A DNA stretch of 64,000 bases, taken from positions 1-64,000 of the forward strand of contig WNNJ02002656.1 in the NCBI GenBank assembly GCA_012934845.2, written 5' to 3'. Shown piece after piece: positions 32,101 to 47,100 of this stretch (within the stretch, counting starts at the first letter, position 1; each line of letters starts with the position of its first letter). Under the pieces are notes generated by a model that was given only the letters and a program-made list of their open reading frames with translations, did no database searches and was not told where the DNA came from. A program made the translations under genes and the position numbers. Origin of the DNA: Pomphorhynchus laevis (lineage: Eukaryota; Acanthocephala; Palaeacanthocephala; Echinorhynchida; Pomphorhynchidae).

Positions 32101-35100
32101 AAATCTTTCGTCATGCAAAATTAAAATAAATAATTAATAATAATTTATTTAATAAATTAATTTAATTTTTTTAATTATTTACTTATAATTAATAATTATT
32201 TATTATTAATAATTATTTTAATTATTTATTTAATTAATTTAATTAATCTTAATAATTTAGTATAGCATTCTTTTTAAATAAAAAATAATTAATTTATTGT
32301 AATTAATAAACAAATAATTAGTTTTCCGAAATTTTTACTTTAGGTGACAGGGTACTTGACGGTTATTCTAAAAAGAAATATGTATGCAAATTACTCTTTA
32401 TTTTTCTTCTTGGTAATGAAGTCGATTTTGGGTACATGGAGGCTGTCAATCTTATGACGTCAAATAAGTACACAGAGAAACAAATAGTGAGTAAATAATT
32501 TATGACTAAATCATTTTCATGAATAATCTTTTTTATAAACTTGTATGTCATTCTAATGAATTTCCTTATAACGTTTAACCTTCGTAGTATACTTTTACAT
32601 TTTGTTTTTCTCTTGAGAATTATTAAAGTATTATTTAATTATTTAAAGTATTTTAAAAGCTATTTCATATTTTTATTATACCCCAATTATATATAATTAT
32701 CAAAATTCGATGCCATATTTAAAACAATATAAAATGAAAACCTGCAAATGTTCATTTATTTATTAGTTGCTTGATATTTATATTTTTACTGATTTATTAG
32801 TTAATTTTTCTCTAAACATTATTCTCAAGTTTAACATACATTTATATAACATTTGCACCTTTTTAAAGAAAGTATCTTTCAATTCCATAGACCTTAATGT
32901 TGTTTGTATTTTGTTCAATATACTTTAATATACTACAATATACCTCAATTATTTATTAAAAATGTATTTTTAATACACATTTTTACTGTCTTTCCAAATA
33001 ACAAATTATCTTGATTAAAACGAGTAGGATCATTATATTTGATTTATTTTTAAGATAAGCATTTTAATTTTAAAAATAGTTGATTAAAAGCTTTTAAATT
33101 TTAAATTCGTGTATATTCAGATTTGACTTCTTCTCAAAATGGAGAAGATTTTTACCTCTTAAGTTATAACTAGATTTCTAATTTTATTTCTATGAAATAA
33201 AGATTCCCAAGGATTATAGCTTTGTTAATTTTAAACATTTTAAAAATGTTTTAACATTTTACAATTTTTTAATTTTATGTCATTTTAAAGAAAATCAATG
33301 TAATTCTTAACAAATTGTTTAAACCTGAGTATTGGTTTTCGAATGGTACTGCTTTAAATTGAATTATTAAAATCAAGAGGTCGAGTTATACTGGTTGTGC
33401 ATCTTTGAATCAGTTCATAAATGTTTTGATGTTTTCAGTTAACAAATTGTTTGCAATAAAACTCGACGAAAACCACAGACTGATCGATTCTATGGATTTA
33501 ATTACAAAACATACAATTTAGTGAATGGAAAAAGTTTATGATAAGTTTCTGACAATTAAAATTTATTTTAATAAATTAAAATTTATCAAAATAAATAATG
33601 TTAATTAAAATTTATCGTGAGATTAAAAAAAAGCAAATATTTTTTTTAATAAATTAGAAAATAGTTTTCCCATTTGTTTTTAAAACTATTTATTTGGTAA
33701 TTTCAATTTTAACAAAAGATCAAATTTGTTTAATTGTTTACGACCATTTTATAGTAATTTGTATTGCTAGAAATTTGTATTGCAATTGTTAGTAATTTGT
33801 AGATTAAAAATCTACAAATTATTAAATTAATCAAATTTTTGTTCCTTTTTTAGATTAAAATCTTAATTTGTCGGCAACGTCTTAATGACGATTGTCTATT
33901 AAGCACCAAATATGTGGTAATAAAAATTAAATTTATTTTGATATAAGTAGCATGTCATGTATAATACTGACTGAGTGAAATTCAATAATAAATACAGTTG
34001 TGAATTAATTTTGACAAATGTAACGAATTTTAACAAATTCAAAGAATTATTAAAAATTTTATTATTTTATTTTGTGTTTATTTTTTTCTCAATGATTAGA
34101 TTTTGATTAAATTAATAATTGATTTATAATAAAACAATATCATTTCATTGTTATTATATAACTGATATTCCTAAATCATAATTATTTCCACTTTAATAAT
34201 GAAAACTTATTGTTTATATTATGGGATGAATCGATTTTATATAAAAATATAACATTCAAAAATATTTGATACATATTTGTATAATAATATGTATAAAGGC
34301 ATGTCCTTTATAAAATGAAAATAAAATTTTATTTTTTTAAGAAAATAAAATGATAAAATTTCGGTTTTAAAAGTTTAGTGGAGTATAAATAAACATTAAT
34401 ATATTTTTATATTTCACTCTAGCTGCTGCCATCATCACCAGAAACAAAACGTACAATTAAGTTCATTCTTAGTTTGTTGTTTAACATGAAATTAATCTTA
34501 TTTTTATGCGAATGACGCTTGGAAACATTGATGTATCGCAATGTCATCTAAGTGATTTTGTAATCTAGATTAGAATACTCCTTTTGGCTCTTTAACATTA
34601 ATATCCTCGACTACAACCCATTTCGTCACTCGAACGGTCGTTTTTATATTGGATATTGTTGGTCTGAATAACATTTTAATTAAAAAAAGTTCATAAAATT
34701 GTAAGAAAACTATGAGTTAAAAAACTAATAAAGAGAAGTTTATACAAACTTTATACAGTTATAATAAAATATTGTAATATTAGTTTATAATATTATAATA
34801 TTAATTAATATTAATGTTATAATATTAGTTTAAGAAATAAAAACGTACATTTATATGACATTAATGTTGCCATTTCCTCTAGGGATACCTGTACATCTCC
34901 GTGATGTTGAAGCCCAGTAGCGATTTACTTGAACTGATTATTCAAAATATCCAAGCTGATTTGAACTCACTTAATCCTATATTTCAAAACCTTGCTTTAC
35001 AATGCCTATCAAATATATGCGATAAAGAGATCGCAGAGATTTTTCTGAATCCGGTTGGTAAAATGCTAATTTCCCGGTTAGTTTATATGCCGATACCTTG

Positions 35101-38100
35101 TATTTATATCAACATAATATTCAGAATATAATGTAATATAATATGAATATAAATATTTTGGTATAAATGAAATATAATTTATATTAAATGTATTACTTTT
35201 GAATTATAATAGAAATATGTTTACAAAATTAATATATATAATATGAGTTTATTTTTTACAAATAGTATATATAAACTTGTTAAAAATATAATTAAAAATA
35301 TATTATTATAAAAATATAATATTGTATTATAATAATATTGTTTTTAATATTGTTTTTAATATTGTCATTAATATTGTTTTTAATACGAATATTATGCGCA
35401 CAAAATAATGAAATAATTTGTATTAAAATTTTAATACAAATTAATACAAATTAATGCAAATTAATACAAATTAATGATAAATTTTAATTTATCATTAATT
35501 TTTATTAATGATAAATTATTTAATACTTTAAAATAAAATGAACGATGCTTGTCAAATTAATTTTAGAAAGTCAACTTCACACATATAAAAATAAAAATGA
35601 TAGACAATCTATTCTTTGATCTAACTTATCATTAATAAATTCTCATCGGATAATTTCTGATAAGTTCTTAGATCTTGCATAAATAAAATCTTACAAAAAC
35701 GAAGTTTTACATGTTCTTTTAATATTTTTAAATTAAATGTTAACATTTATTTTTTAAATATGACAAAAGATTAAAATGTTTTAATTTTAATTAACTTTTT
35801 CTAATTAATGATAAAACATACTTGATAATAACTTAAATAATTGAAAAATAGAATTCTTTATTTAACATGTTTTAAAAATTATTAATAATTATTAATTATT
35901 AATTTGAAAATCTATTATTTTCTAAGTTGTAGAAAACTTGTTTTTTATTTAATTTTTAAATATCAGAAAATATGAAAAGTTTTATAAAATAAAGTTTTTA
36001 TGTCTTGGTTTTATAAAACCAAGACATAAATTGTTTAAATTTAACTTAATGTAATATTTAAATTAGAATAAAATCTATCATTGGACATAATATTATAATA
36101 ATCAATCGTATAATGATAGAAGATTGAATATAAAATGTAAAAAGTCTGTTTAATTTATTAACCACCGATTAAATTAATTATAAGAAACTTAAAAATAAAC
36201 TTAGATTTATTGCTATTAAGAATAAAATAATGATAAATCAATAATAAAGCTAGTGTACTTGTCTGCTCATATGTTAAACACAAGATTCCCACAAACCTCT
36301 TTATGACCGATGCTCCTATCTTGGCATTCGGGCGTTTATTATCCATTATTTACGTGATGCTTTGAATCGAATACAGGCAGTTTTAATAAACTCAACAATC
36401 ATTTTGCTAATTCAAATTCCTCAGCTTACAAACTACGACAATCTTTTCAAATCGAAAATGAAATGGCTTTTAATGCTTTTAAAATGTATGGCTTTAAATT
36501 ATCTTATTGACCTCAGATGATAAAATAGTCTGTGATCAATCAAGACTTATTTTCAGAACTCTTTGTGCCAAAAGAGGCCTGAAAATGATAAATCAATAAT
36601 AAACAATAACATGATCAATATCATTAATAAAAATAACTTTCAACATTTATTATTCTTCATTAAAAACTCTATAATTGCAATCTTATAAAATTGAAATAAA
36701 ATATAAAACAGCTATTACCATGTTGAACTCAATGTTTAATTTGCCATTTATACAAAATACTAAAATTTTATAGCAAACGTTTAAAACAAAAGAAAGCAAG
36801 GTTAAAATGTAAAAAAAATATAAATCAAATTACAATGCTAGTATATTTCGGTTGCTAATAATCAATCAAAAATAAAACAAAGAAAATGAATTAAATGCAA
36901 AAACTTAAATTATAAATGAAAATTAATATTAAAATAAAACTAAATAAATGGAATTATGATTGAAAAACGAAACAAATTAACCTTAAAAGCATAATGTAGA
37001 ATCAAATTTAGAATTTTAGATAAAATATCAGAACAAGAAACAAATAACCAAGAATTTAAATTAACAAACTTTAAAATTAAAATAAAATTAGCTTATAAAT
37101 AATAAACAACTAAAATAATATTTTCAAATTCAATTAATTAAGTTAATTCAATTTAATTTTATTCAATTTAATATTATTTGGCATAATATTATCCTTTTTT
37201 ATGAAATAGGTATCCTGTGATTACACTTGACTGGTAATCACACTTTCCTATGATAGAATACAATCTTTATCAAAGTTAACCTTATAATTTAAATTAATTA
37301 TATGTGATATAGATCATAGCATATTAACTCGTTATATTTCATATTTATGCTGTGCGATACTTTCTCCAATCCCTGTTCAGTCTGACCAATGAATATACAA
37401 CAGAACACTCATTAAATTTGTTTTTGCTTGAAAGTATTAGGTAATTTGGGCAACATTTTTTATAAATTAAAACATATGTAGGGTTATATATTTTATAATA
37501 TTTAAACTTCTCAAATAAATAATTCCATATATCTTTCATATTAGCAATTCCTAAATATCTTTTATGCTTATTGGATCCATTTTTTTTCGTTTAACATTGT
37601 TACTTTTGTCGTCACATTTATACCCCATTTAGTAAAACCAAACATCATTAAACTAATCCTAATAATATAATTCCTATATCTAAAATATAATTTATTAGAG
37701 CAAATACTTGTACCTCTATAAAAGAAGGATATTGTCGATACATTTAACCATTTTTGGAATATAAGAATTTTAACGAGGTAATATCAGTTAATACTTTCAT
37801 TTTTAAAAAACTGTAGTTTGATAAATTGTAACAAAATCTTTAATATATTATTCTTTATCGTTTAACTTTATATTGATAAAGTTAAAAATGATAACTACTT
37901 GATATTTTGATATAATATTGCATAGAATTACATGTCGAATATATCAATATAATTGAATATATCAATATAATTGATTTAGAATTTAAGTCAATGAAATTAT
38001 CAAAACTATTTCATTTCTAATCAGAATTTAAATACAACTATGCATTTTATATAGATAATCACCTCGCTTCGCATCTAAGTTATCGTCTAGTGCACAGATG

Positions 38101-41100
38101 TCCTAAGTAAACAACAGTCCAGGATTTCTTACTCAATATTACTTTTGCGGCTTATAACAGATGTAGTTATGATGGATCTTATAATTTTTTCTTAGGTTTA
38201 TATAGTTACTTTGATTCTTTGGTTGTGCAGTGCAAATATGCAGATATTTTCTTTTGGAATGATATTTTTGTTTTCAATTCCTTTGGTGTTTTCTTTGATG
38301 TTTTATATATCACAATGTTTTGAGTATTTTGTATCTAAATGATACATTTGTGCTATGTTTGAATAAACAATTTTTAATTTCCTGAAGATTATAGTATGAT
38401 CTATCGAAATATTTTGTAAATTTTTTGGAATCAAACTCTTACACTAACTTTCTTTGTTCTTATAAATTTACAGAACTATAAAGAAGAAAAAATATTTTTT
38501 TATATATCGATAATCTGATGGTCGTCGTAATTCACTCGACTTTTTGTTTTTACCTTTAAGTCTAAAATGTATTTTGCTTCACAAATAATAGCAAATTTCA
38601 TAAACTTATCCAAACAAAGCCGACACTGTCACTTCAAACTGTCCCATTGTTTCATATGATTGATGAACCGCAACAATCCTTGAAAATGATTTTTAAAATC
38701 TTGACAGAATCTAGAAGCTTATAAGCTAGCACTGTTGTTTTTTGGCAGTAAATCATAAGATACTGATAATTTTAGCATTTTGCAAAATTATGAATTCAAG
38801 CAATGAATTTTTAATATATTATATGATATTTATTATGAGACAATTATTAACAAATAATTAGCAAATTTCATACACTTATCCAAACAAGTCCGATACTGTC
38901 ACTTCAAACTTTGCATTGTTTCATATGATTGATGAACCGCAACAATCCTTCAAAATCATGTTTAGATTTATTTAAAATGGAAATATAGAAATATTATTAA
39001 CCAATTTTATTAATCATTGTTTGACTAGTTTATTTTTTGCCATATGCCTTCAATGTAAAATGAAATTTATAATGAAATTATAGGAGATGTTTAAAAGTTG
39101 ACTTTAAATTCCAACCACTATATATAATTGGTGTTAAAAAATTAAAAAATAAAATATATTATTATATTATTAAAATATATTATTACGGTGATTTTATTAA
39201 AAACATTCACGCTCCTCTGCTATTTTAATGGTTACACTTTTAATTAAATTTAATAAAATACTGAATTAAATATATAAAAAAATAAAAATATATATTCATA
39301 TATAATATATATATTTTATAATATATAATATATTTATATATAAAATATATTAAATATAAAAATATATTTAATTTAATTCTTTTAAATTAAATTTAATATT
39401 TTATTTAATTTGGAACATTGCAACAGATTAAAACTTTTATTTTTATTATTCGAACTAGACGTGAATGTAATTTATTTAGAAAAACGTTTTAAAAGTTGAA
39501 TTTATCATAAATTAGAAATAAAATTAAAAATGTTATTAATATTTTTGCGATAGGGATTCAGTTGATGAAATGAAACAGAGCGCTGCACTTACGCTGCTTT
39601 GTCTAATAAAGCATTATCCACATCCTCTTAATGTGAACACAATGTCGTGGATTCAACGGATTCCAGATTTAATTCATAACTACAATATGGTAATCTTTAA
39701 CTTTTTGTTATTCTTAGTAAAAACTAAAGTTACATTTTTAAAGTTATTTACCAGAGTTTTTAATACAGTCGAAACCTTCAATGATTTATGTATTATTATT
39801 ATTTATTAAAGGAAAATATGAAAGTGCCAATATGAAATAATGACAAAATTTAATATTTTTATAAAGTTCGTGAAAATTATAATTCCTTTATATTAGTTTC
39901 TTTAAGCCACTCATAGATTCAAAATAAAACACTTTAAATTCAGAATAAAAATTCAAACTTTTTATTAAAAATAAAACACCCAATGCTCTCTTATTTTTGG
40001 TTCTTCGATGCAATTTTATAAAAAAGTTTACTGATAAACAATAAAGAAAAATATTTATCATCGTCAGTTGTCAAATTTTGTTGAATAAACAAGATTAGAA
40101 GATATTTTGCTTAGAAGATATTTGCTTGCATAATCGATATTAACGTTAAATTTAAATAAAAACGATATTTTGCTCGTATGCTTTGTACAAAGTTTTGTGC
40201 ACCGATCTGTTTCTTATTTAGATCTAACCATGAAATTTGAAGATTTTCGAAATTTATTTAACTACTTATTTCTCTGTTAAATATTATTTTATTAAAGTCG
40301 AATGCTTTTATTACTTTGAGGAGATTATGGAAACCTTTTTTGATAACCACTTTTCTATGATTGGTTGTAATTACTAAGTTTTGAACACATAAGTCATTTA
40401 TCGGCTTCTGTGCTTAAGCCAATCATTTGATTTTCCAGCAGGGAAAATATATTTATATATAATATATATTATAATATATAATATATTTATATATAAATTA
40501 TATTAAATATAAAAATATATTTAATTCTGTGCTTAAGCCAATCATTTGATTTTCCAGCAGGGAAAATATATTTATATATAATATATATTTTATAATATAT
40601 AATATATTTATATATAAAATATATTAAATATAAAAATATATTTAATTTAATTCTTTTAAATTAAATTTAATATTTTATTTAATTTGGAACATCGCAACAG
40701 ATTAAAAGATTTATTTTTATTATTCGAACTAGACGTGAATGTAATTTATTTAGAAAAACGTTTTAAAAGTTTTAAAACGTTAAAAATTAGCTCACTTGAC
40801 TTATAAGTTCACTTAGTTCAGTGTGTTAAAGCAAAAAAATATTTAATCTTGAAATCAAGTAAGAGTTTAAAGAACGATCAATTTATGAATTGATTAATAA
40901 CAAACGACGTATAAGCAATTCCTCGAATCAACATATCAGTCCGGATAAATACATGCTAATGATGCATTTCCTATAGTATAATTTTTACTTGACGCCTATT
41001 TCATCTAGTATATCTTCTTCTAATACAGAGTATATTATTAGCTATTCATCCATAAGCATTCATCACTTATGAATTGAAATGGTAAATTAAATTAATTTAT

Positions 41101-44100
41101 TTTTTGTTCAGTGTGTCATTTAAAGTAAAATATTTAACAAAATATCTCATATGATATTCAATTATTAACCACGTCACTTGTGACCATTAATGTTTTCTCT
41201 TTTTATTCCAGATTTACCATTCCAGATTTGACTCTGCTTGTCTATACAAACCTTTTACGGTTCAGGCAACAAATTTCGCATTCTAAAATTTTCAATATTT
41301 TTGACGGGATCTATAAAAGTAATCATTTACCAATTTTATCAAGTTCCCTCAATCCCCCATTACAAGGTACATATATCATAATGTAAATCTCGATGGGGTT
41401 CATCAGTTAACTGACGTGCAATTATCTTTTATTAGTTGTTGCATTTGCATATTCCATTGCAGTATATTGTCAATCTTCTGATTGACAATACAGCTTTTTT
41501 TTATAATAATCGTTCAGTGACCATTTTAGTTTATTTAAGAACAAGTTGAACATCGCTAGATCGATATTTAAAAAACGAGACAAAAAAATATGCCAAAATT
41601 ATACTGTTAGATACTTTGTGTTTTTCATGCTATTATAGTTTTGAATTAAAACAATATTATCAGCACGTGCTGTTTAGGGTATCGTCACCGCGGGATGTAG
41701 CTTAATCGATTACATGTGCAGTTTAATGCCACAAGCAATGACGGAAATCATTTCACCTGTTATTTCTCGCATTTACCGCGTAGGTTGTTTTAATGTTTTA
41801 TGCGAAACATGTTAATTGCTATTGATGATATGTAGATAATATCTGTTGGATGTAATGAGTTCCAAGACTATACATATTACTATGTGCCTGCACCATGGCT
41901 TTGCGTTAAGCTTATGAAGCTTCTACAAAACTATCCTTTACCCGGTAAAATTTAGATTTTTATTCCTTTTCTAAATTTGTTGATATTAAGATCATCCTCA
42001 AGATTTCGTCAAATTAAATGAAACACTTGATAGCATATTAATCAAGTCTCAAGATACCCCAAAATCAAAAAAGATACAGCATGCGAATGCAAAGAATGCA
42101 GTTGTCTTTGAGGCTATTAATTTGGTTATACATTACGACTGTGAACCTTCGGCGCTTGTTCGTTGCGCAAACATTCTCGGGCAGTTCTTACAGCATAGAG
42201 AAACTAATATGAGGTTTGCTTATATTATGGTAATTAACATTACTGTCATATTTCGCTAACTATCAATGTGGCCACAAACTGTCACATATTAAATTAATTA
42301 ATGGTCATTTTTTATTAACCTCAAATAATTATTAAGGTTATTAAAACTGTCAAATATTAAAAATTGTAATTTTAAATGTTTTATACAAAGTAATTTATTT
42401 TTTAATTTTATTTAAAATGCGTGTTTTTAAAGTATCTAAATTATTTAAATTAACTAACTTATTGAATTTGTTTAGTTCTAAATTTTTTACTTGAATACTG
42501 GACCAAATAAATAAAATATATCACTTAATATAAATAATTTATATTATTGACTTTGCATATAACAATTATTTGGATGGATTGATAATAATATATTTATGAA
42601 TGGATTGATTTTTTAATGTATTGATTTTTTAATGGATTGATAATAATATATTTCTGAATGGATCGATATATAATTTTTGAATGGATTGATAATAATATAT
42701 TTTTGAATGGATCGATATATAATTTTTGAATGGATTGATTTTTTAATGTATTGATAATAATATATTTCTGAATGGATCGATATATAATTTTTGAATGGAT
42801 TGATTTTTGAATGGATTGATTTTTGAATGGATTCATTTTTGAATGGATTGATTTTTGAATGGATTGATTTTTGAATGGATTGATTTTTGAATGGATTGAT
42901 TTTTGAATGTATTGATTTTTTAATGGATTGATAATAATATATTTCTGAATGGATCGATATATAATTTTTGAATGGATTGATAATAATATATTTTTGAATG
43001 GATCGATATATAATTTTTGAATGGATTGATAATAATATATTTTTGAATGGATCGATATATAATTTTTGAATGGATTGATTTTTGAATGGATTGATATATA
43101 ATTTTTGAATGGATTGATAATAATATATTTTTGAATGGATCGATATATAATTTTTGAATGGATTGATTTTTGAATGGATTGATATATAATTTTTGAATGG
43201 ATTGATTTTTGAATGGATTCATTTTTGAATGGATTGATTTTTGAATGGATTGATTTTTGAATGGATTGATTTTTGAATGGATTGATAAAAAGCTGAAAGA
43301 AACATAATAGATCTTTATTGATTAATTATTATAATTAAATTAGTCATATTTTATATAATTAATAAAATATGCATTAATTTTGTCTCATTTTGTAAATAGA
43401 AAACATGAGAGATATAGATGCCACCGTAATTTAGTAATTTTAAGGATTTTTTTTATTAAATTTAGTTAAATTTACTGCTAATCATTTATTATTTTGCGTC
43501 AGATGAATGATAAGAGATATCAGTAGAAAACTATGCACCAAAAGTACATAGTTTGAATACCAACAAGTACATAGTTAGATTTCCAACATTACTTAATAGT
43601 TTAATGTTAATTAATTATTGCAATTGAATTTCAATTAGCAAATTAATTGTTTAATTAATTTAACAGATTTTTTTCGTTCATATTTTGAATTTAGAACATT
43701 TCAAATATTTTAGATATAACTCTTAGATACTTTAGATATTTACTTTAATCTAAATACTTTAGATATTTACTCTAATGTAAATTGTTAAATAAATAATCTT
43801 TATTAAAAAATCAATTTGTTCATAATATTGTGACGTGATTTATCGATCCACTTACCGTTAAATCCGACATCAAAGCTATCGTGTTGCAATGCGTCGTGAA
43901 CATGAAGGATATTGAATTCCGATTTGTTATTCATCGGGATGTTCCTTCCTTAAATGACGCTTACATATTAGACAGGACAGGAGAAAACAAGAAATTAATC
44001 TGTTTCAGTTAACCAGGTAATAGTCATAATCAATAATTAAATAATAATTGTCTATATTAACAAATAGTAGTAATTGCTAATAGTGGATTTCTGTAAATTA

Positions 44101-47100
44101 AAGTTGTGTGCATATAATTTATCAAACAATGTTTGTTTACCGAAATTATTATTTAAAGTACCCTGTATTTTTGAAAACATATTATTGTATTTTTATTTTT
44201 ATTAGGTACCTGGCTATTGAAAGTCTTTGTGCTTTATCAACTTCAGAAATTGCACACGTTGGAGTGAAATCTCATATGCACACAGTAATCGATTCCTTAA
44301 AGGTAATGTATGCTGTAGCATGTTATTTTCTTGCTTTATTAATTATTGTCTTAAGGAATAATTCTTACTCTTAATTATTCTATTAACTAAATTTGTTTTA
44401 ATTTTAATTTTTTTAAACTCAATTTTTTATATTAAAGTTGGTAATTTTATTAATTATTAGGTTTTATATTAAAACTCAATTGTAAATTTAACAGCCTTTA
44501 TTTTAGAAAAAGCTTTTTATTCTAATGAAAATTATATTTTCTCAAAGGGCGCAGTGATTATTAATACGAGTTAAGAGAAAATGGCTTTAATCAGAAAAAT
44601 GTAATTTCCGCATTCAAAATGTTATATTTAAAAGCTTTTACTTTTGATAAACACCGAATTTGTTTTTTAAATGTTAAATTACCAAAGTAGTGTATTTACA
44701 CTCGCCTCGTCTTCATAAAATACGAAACTATTGTAAAATAGTCTTCGTATCTATGAAGTATGAACCAAATTTTACAAAATTCTATTTGAATTAATAGAAT
44801 TAATTTATAAATTAATAAAGAATAATTAATTCATTATTAATTTATTCAAATTAATACGCTTTATACAAATTTAGATTTTGCTAATATTAAAGAAGCGTTA
44901 GAAAATATAATTAACCTTATATAAATGGTTTTAAGGTATTGTAGACTTGAGAGTCGAATTTGCAGTCTCAAAACGTATTCATACAAATGTAACTACATCT
45001 ATGTATCATAAATCTGGCTTAATGTGCTTTTTCGATAATAAGTTTCTCCTTCCATATGTTATTCTTAAACAAGTAAGACTTTATACTCAGAAGATTGCTA
45101 TGCCGAAAACTACAATTTCTATTTATACTAAGAAGTAAGACAGAATGTTAAATAGTTCGTTCGGTTGTAAACCGAACAAACTAATTAAATATGTGTTTCT
45201 TAATTTGTTTTTTTTTCAATACAAATATAAAAATATTTTCATTAATATTTTAAAAAAATATAGTTTAGTTTTTTCTAAACTCCTATCTTTTAGAAGTATA
45301 AAGTTATAAAAATAAATATTTAAATATATGAAAAAAATGTATATATAATATTTTTATAAAAAATATTAACTTGCCATAAATAGACAAGTTATTTTCGTTA
45401 GTGTTTGTTTTAAATGTGAGATTTGTTTGTTTTTCTCATTTTATATTTTGATATTTTAGAACGAAAGAGATTTGTCTGTTCGGCAAAAGGCACTTAACTT
45501 ACTTTACGCCATGTGCGATAAAAATAACTCAGAATCCGTTGTATCAGAAATGCTTGAATATATTAACATTGCAAGTTATCAAATCAAAGAGGAGCTCGTA
45601 AGATGTCAATTAGCTCTGTTTGAATTCTTCAATTGTAATTTAGGTTTTAAAAATAGCAATTTTGGCTGAAAAGTATGCGGTTAACTACAAATGGTACATT
45701 GATATAATGCTTAATTTAATACGGGTTGCTGGTGATTTTGTAGCAGATGAGGTAAAATTAATAATTCGATTTTAATTTAAAATTTCACTGTCATTTAAAT
45801 TTAAATAATAATTTAAAATCTAACATATTAAGATAAATAACAAAAAATAGTAAATTACAATAAAAGTCAAGAGTCTTCAATACGTTCTACAGCCATTTTT
45901 GCGTCCCCATAGATGCAACAAGCGCTTTAAGATTTGTATCACGGTTATGGAATCCCACTGTCTGCATTTGTACAAGTTCGAATGCATAAAGTTGTTCTTG
46001 AGTTTGGTTTGGTTGTTGATTTGTCGGCTGATGTTGCTGGGGATGAAGACGATCTAACGGTTGAAACAACCAAGCAGTATGATATTGATTTGAGTAAATT
46101 TTGAAATACTGTTGTTGCATAAGCTGTTTGTCTATTGCTTGGTGATTGAAAGAAATACACATTAGATAAAGTAGCTTGACTATTCATTTGATTATCAACC
46201 AGACCGCTTATATTTGAAGATATCAACTGTGACTATACTTGTGGAGATGTGCCCATAAGACGAATTAGGTTTTGTAGAATTTGTACAATCGGCCACAATG
46301 CTCGAGGATTTGTGTATAGAGCACGAATTTCAGGTATTGTTCCCATCATGGCAATCATTAGACCGTTCGACCGAAGCAATGCAGTCGGTAAGTGCAAAAT
46401 GCTCCACATTCTCTGCTACTAATTCAACTTTTTACTGTCTTACGTTGTTAAACAATAGAGGGTTTGTCTTATTTGTTGAATTTAAGTATAGAAAGTGTTT
46501 TCGACAAGTTCGATATCATAATCTTACTTGAATCGTTTTCTACGCATCCAAATTCCCTGTAAAATTTTTATATTGTTGAATCTTCAGCGGAAATGTACAT
46601 GGGGGGTCGACCGGTAGGCGGGATCTTAGTTGGTTTAAATGCGAAATTTAGTGGGTTGCCGCATAGGCTTAGTGATACAATGATTTTAGTCAATACTTCG
46701 AATATTACGATTCTTGGTTACTTTCCCCCACAATGTCGGCTTCTGATATAATAAGCGAATTTGATTTATTCTCGGATTTTCTTGGTACGACAAAATCAGT
46801 AATTATTGCTGGAGATTTCAATTCTAGGTATAATTTTCCTCTTCCTACAAAGTTAGGGCTAATTTCCGAATTTTTGTCTTCATATGGTTTTTTAATAAGT
46901 GTTCCATATTTCTGCACTTACATCTGTTCTACAGGTAGCGCAGTACCATCGATTTTATCTTTGCTAACTTTAATGACATTGCAATAGAACCAGCGTTATA
47001 CGAGATTTGGACAACATTCAGAAAGCATCAACCAGTAGTAATTGAAATAGCTGTTTCAGAACAGGTTTTTAGAAGCTACACTTACTCCTTTAATCAATTA

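Larger units (their letters stand above)
29293..32343 (+). other. AP2A intron 2
   Basis: A 3.05-kb AT-rich intron. It contains members of the 176-bp repeat family between about 30590 and 31240, two with hammerhead-like cores, and long A/T tracts around 29300-29500 and 31430-32330. No exon was seen inside. Confidence 0.8.
39690..41677 (+). other. AP2A intron 5
   Basis: A 2-kb intron. Two AT-rich copies at about 40440-40515 and 40560-40775 duplicate sequence that lies just upstream of exon 5 (about 39290-39500), including AACTAGACGTGAATGTAATT. A block at about 40890-41070 matches the 3' region of the Penelope-like fragment at 6490-6730. Confidence 0.75.
42214..44205 (+). other. AP2A intron 8
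   Basis: A 2-kb intron dominated by the minisatellite at 42560-43290, with one unassigned open stretch at 43839-44012. Confidence 0.8.

Noticed and set aside
41180-41386. Extra AP2A exon after TTTTTATTCCAG
   Set aside because: The acceptor looks good, but the downstream frame does not resemble adaptin and exon 6 joins exon 5 directly in phase.
42594-43222. Two - strand open frames rich in SIQK and NPFK
   Set aside because: They are products of the 16-bp minisatellite.
46298-46531. 77-codon + strand open frame
   Set aside because: It mostly overlaps the antisense ubiquilin pseudogene; only its last part belongs to the LINE start.
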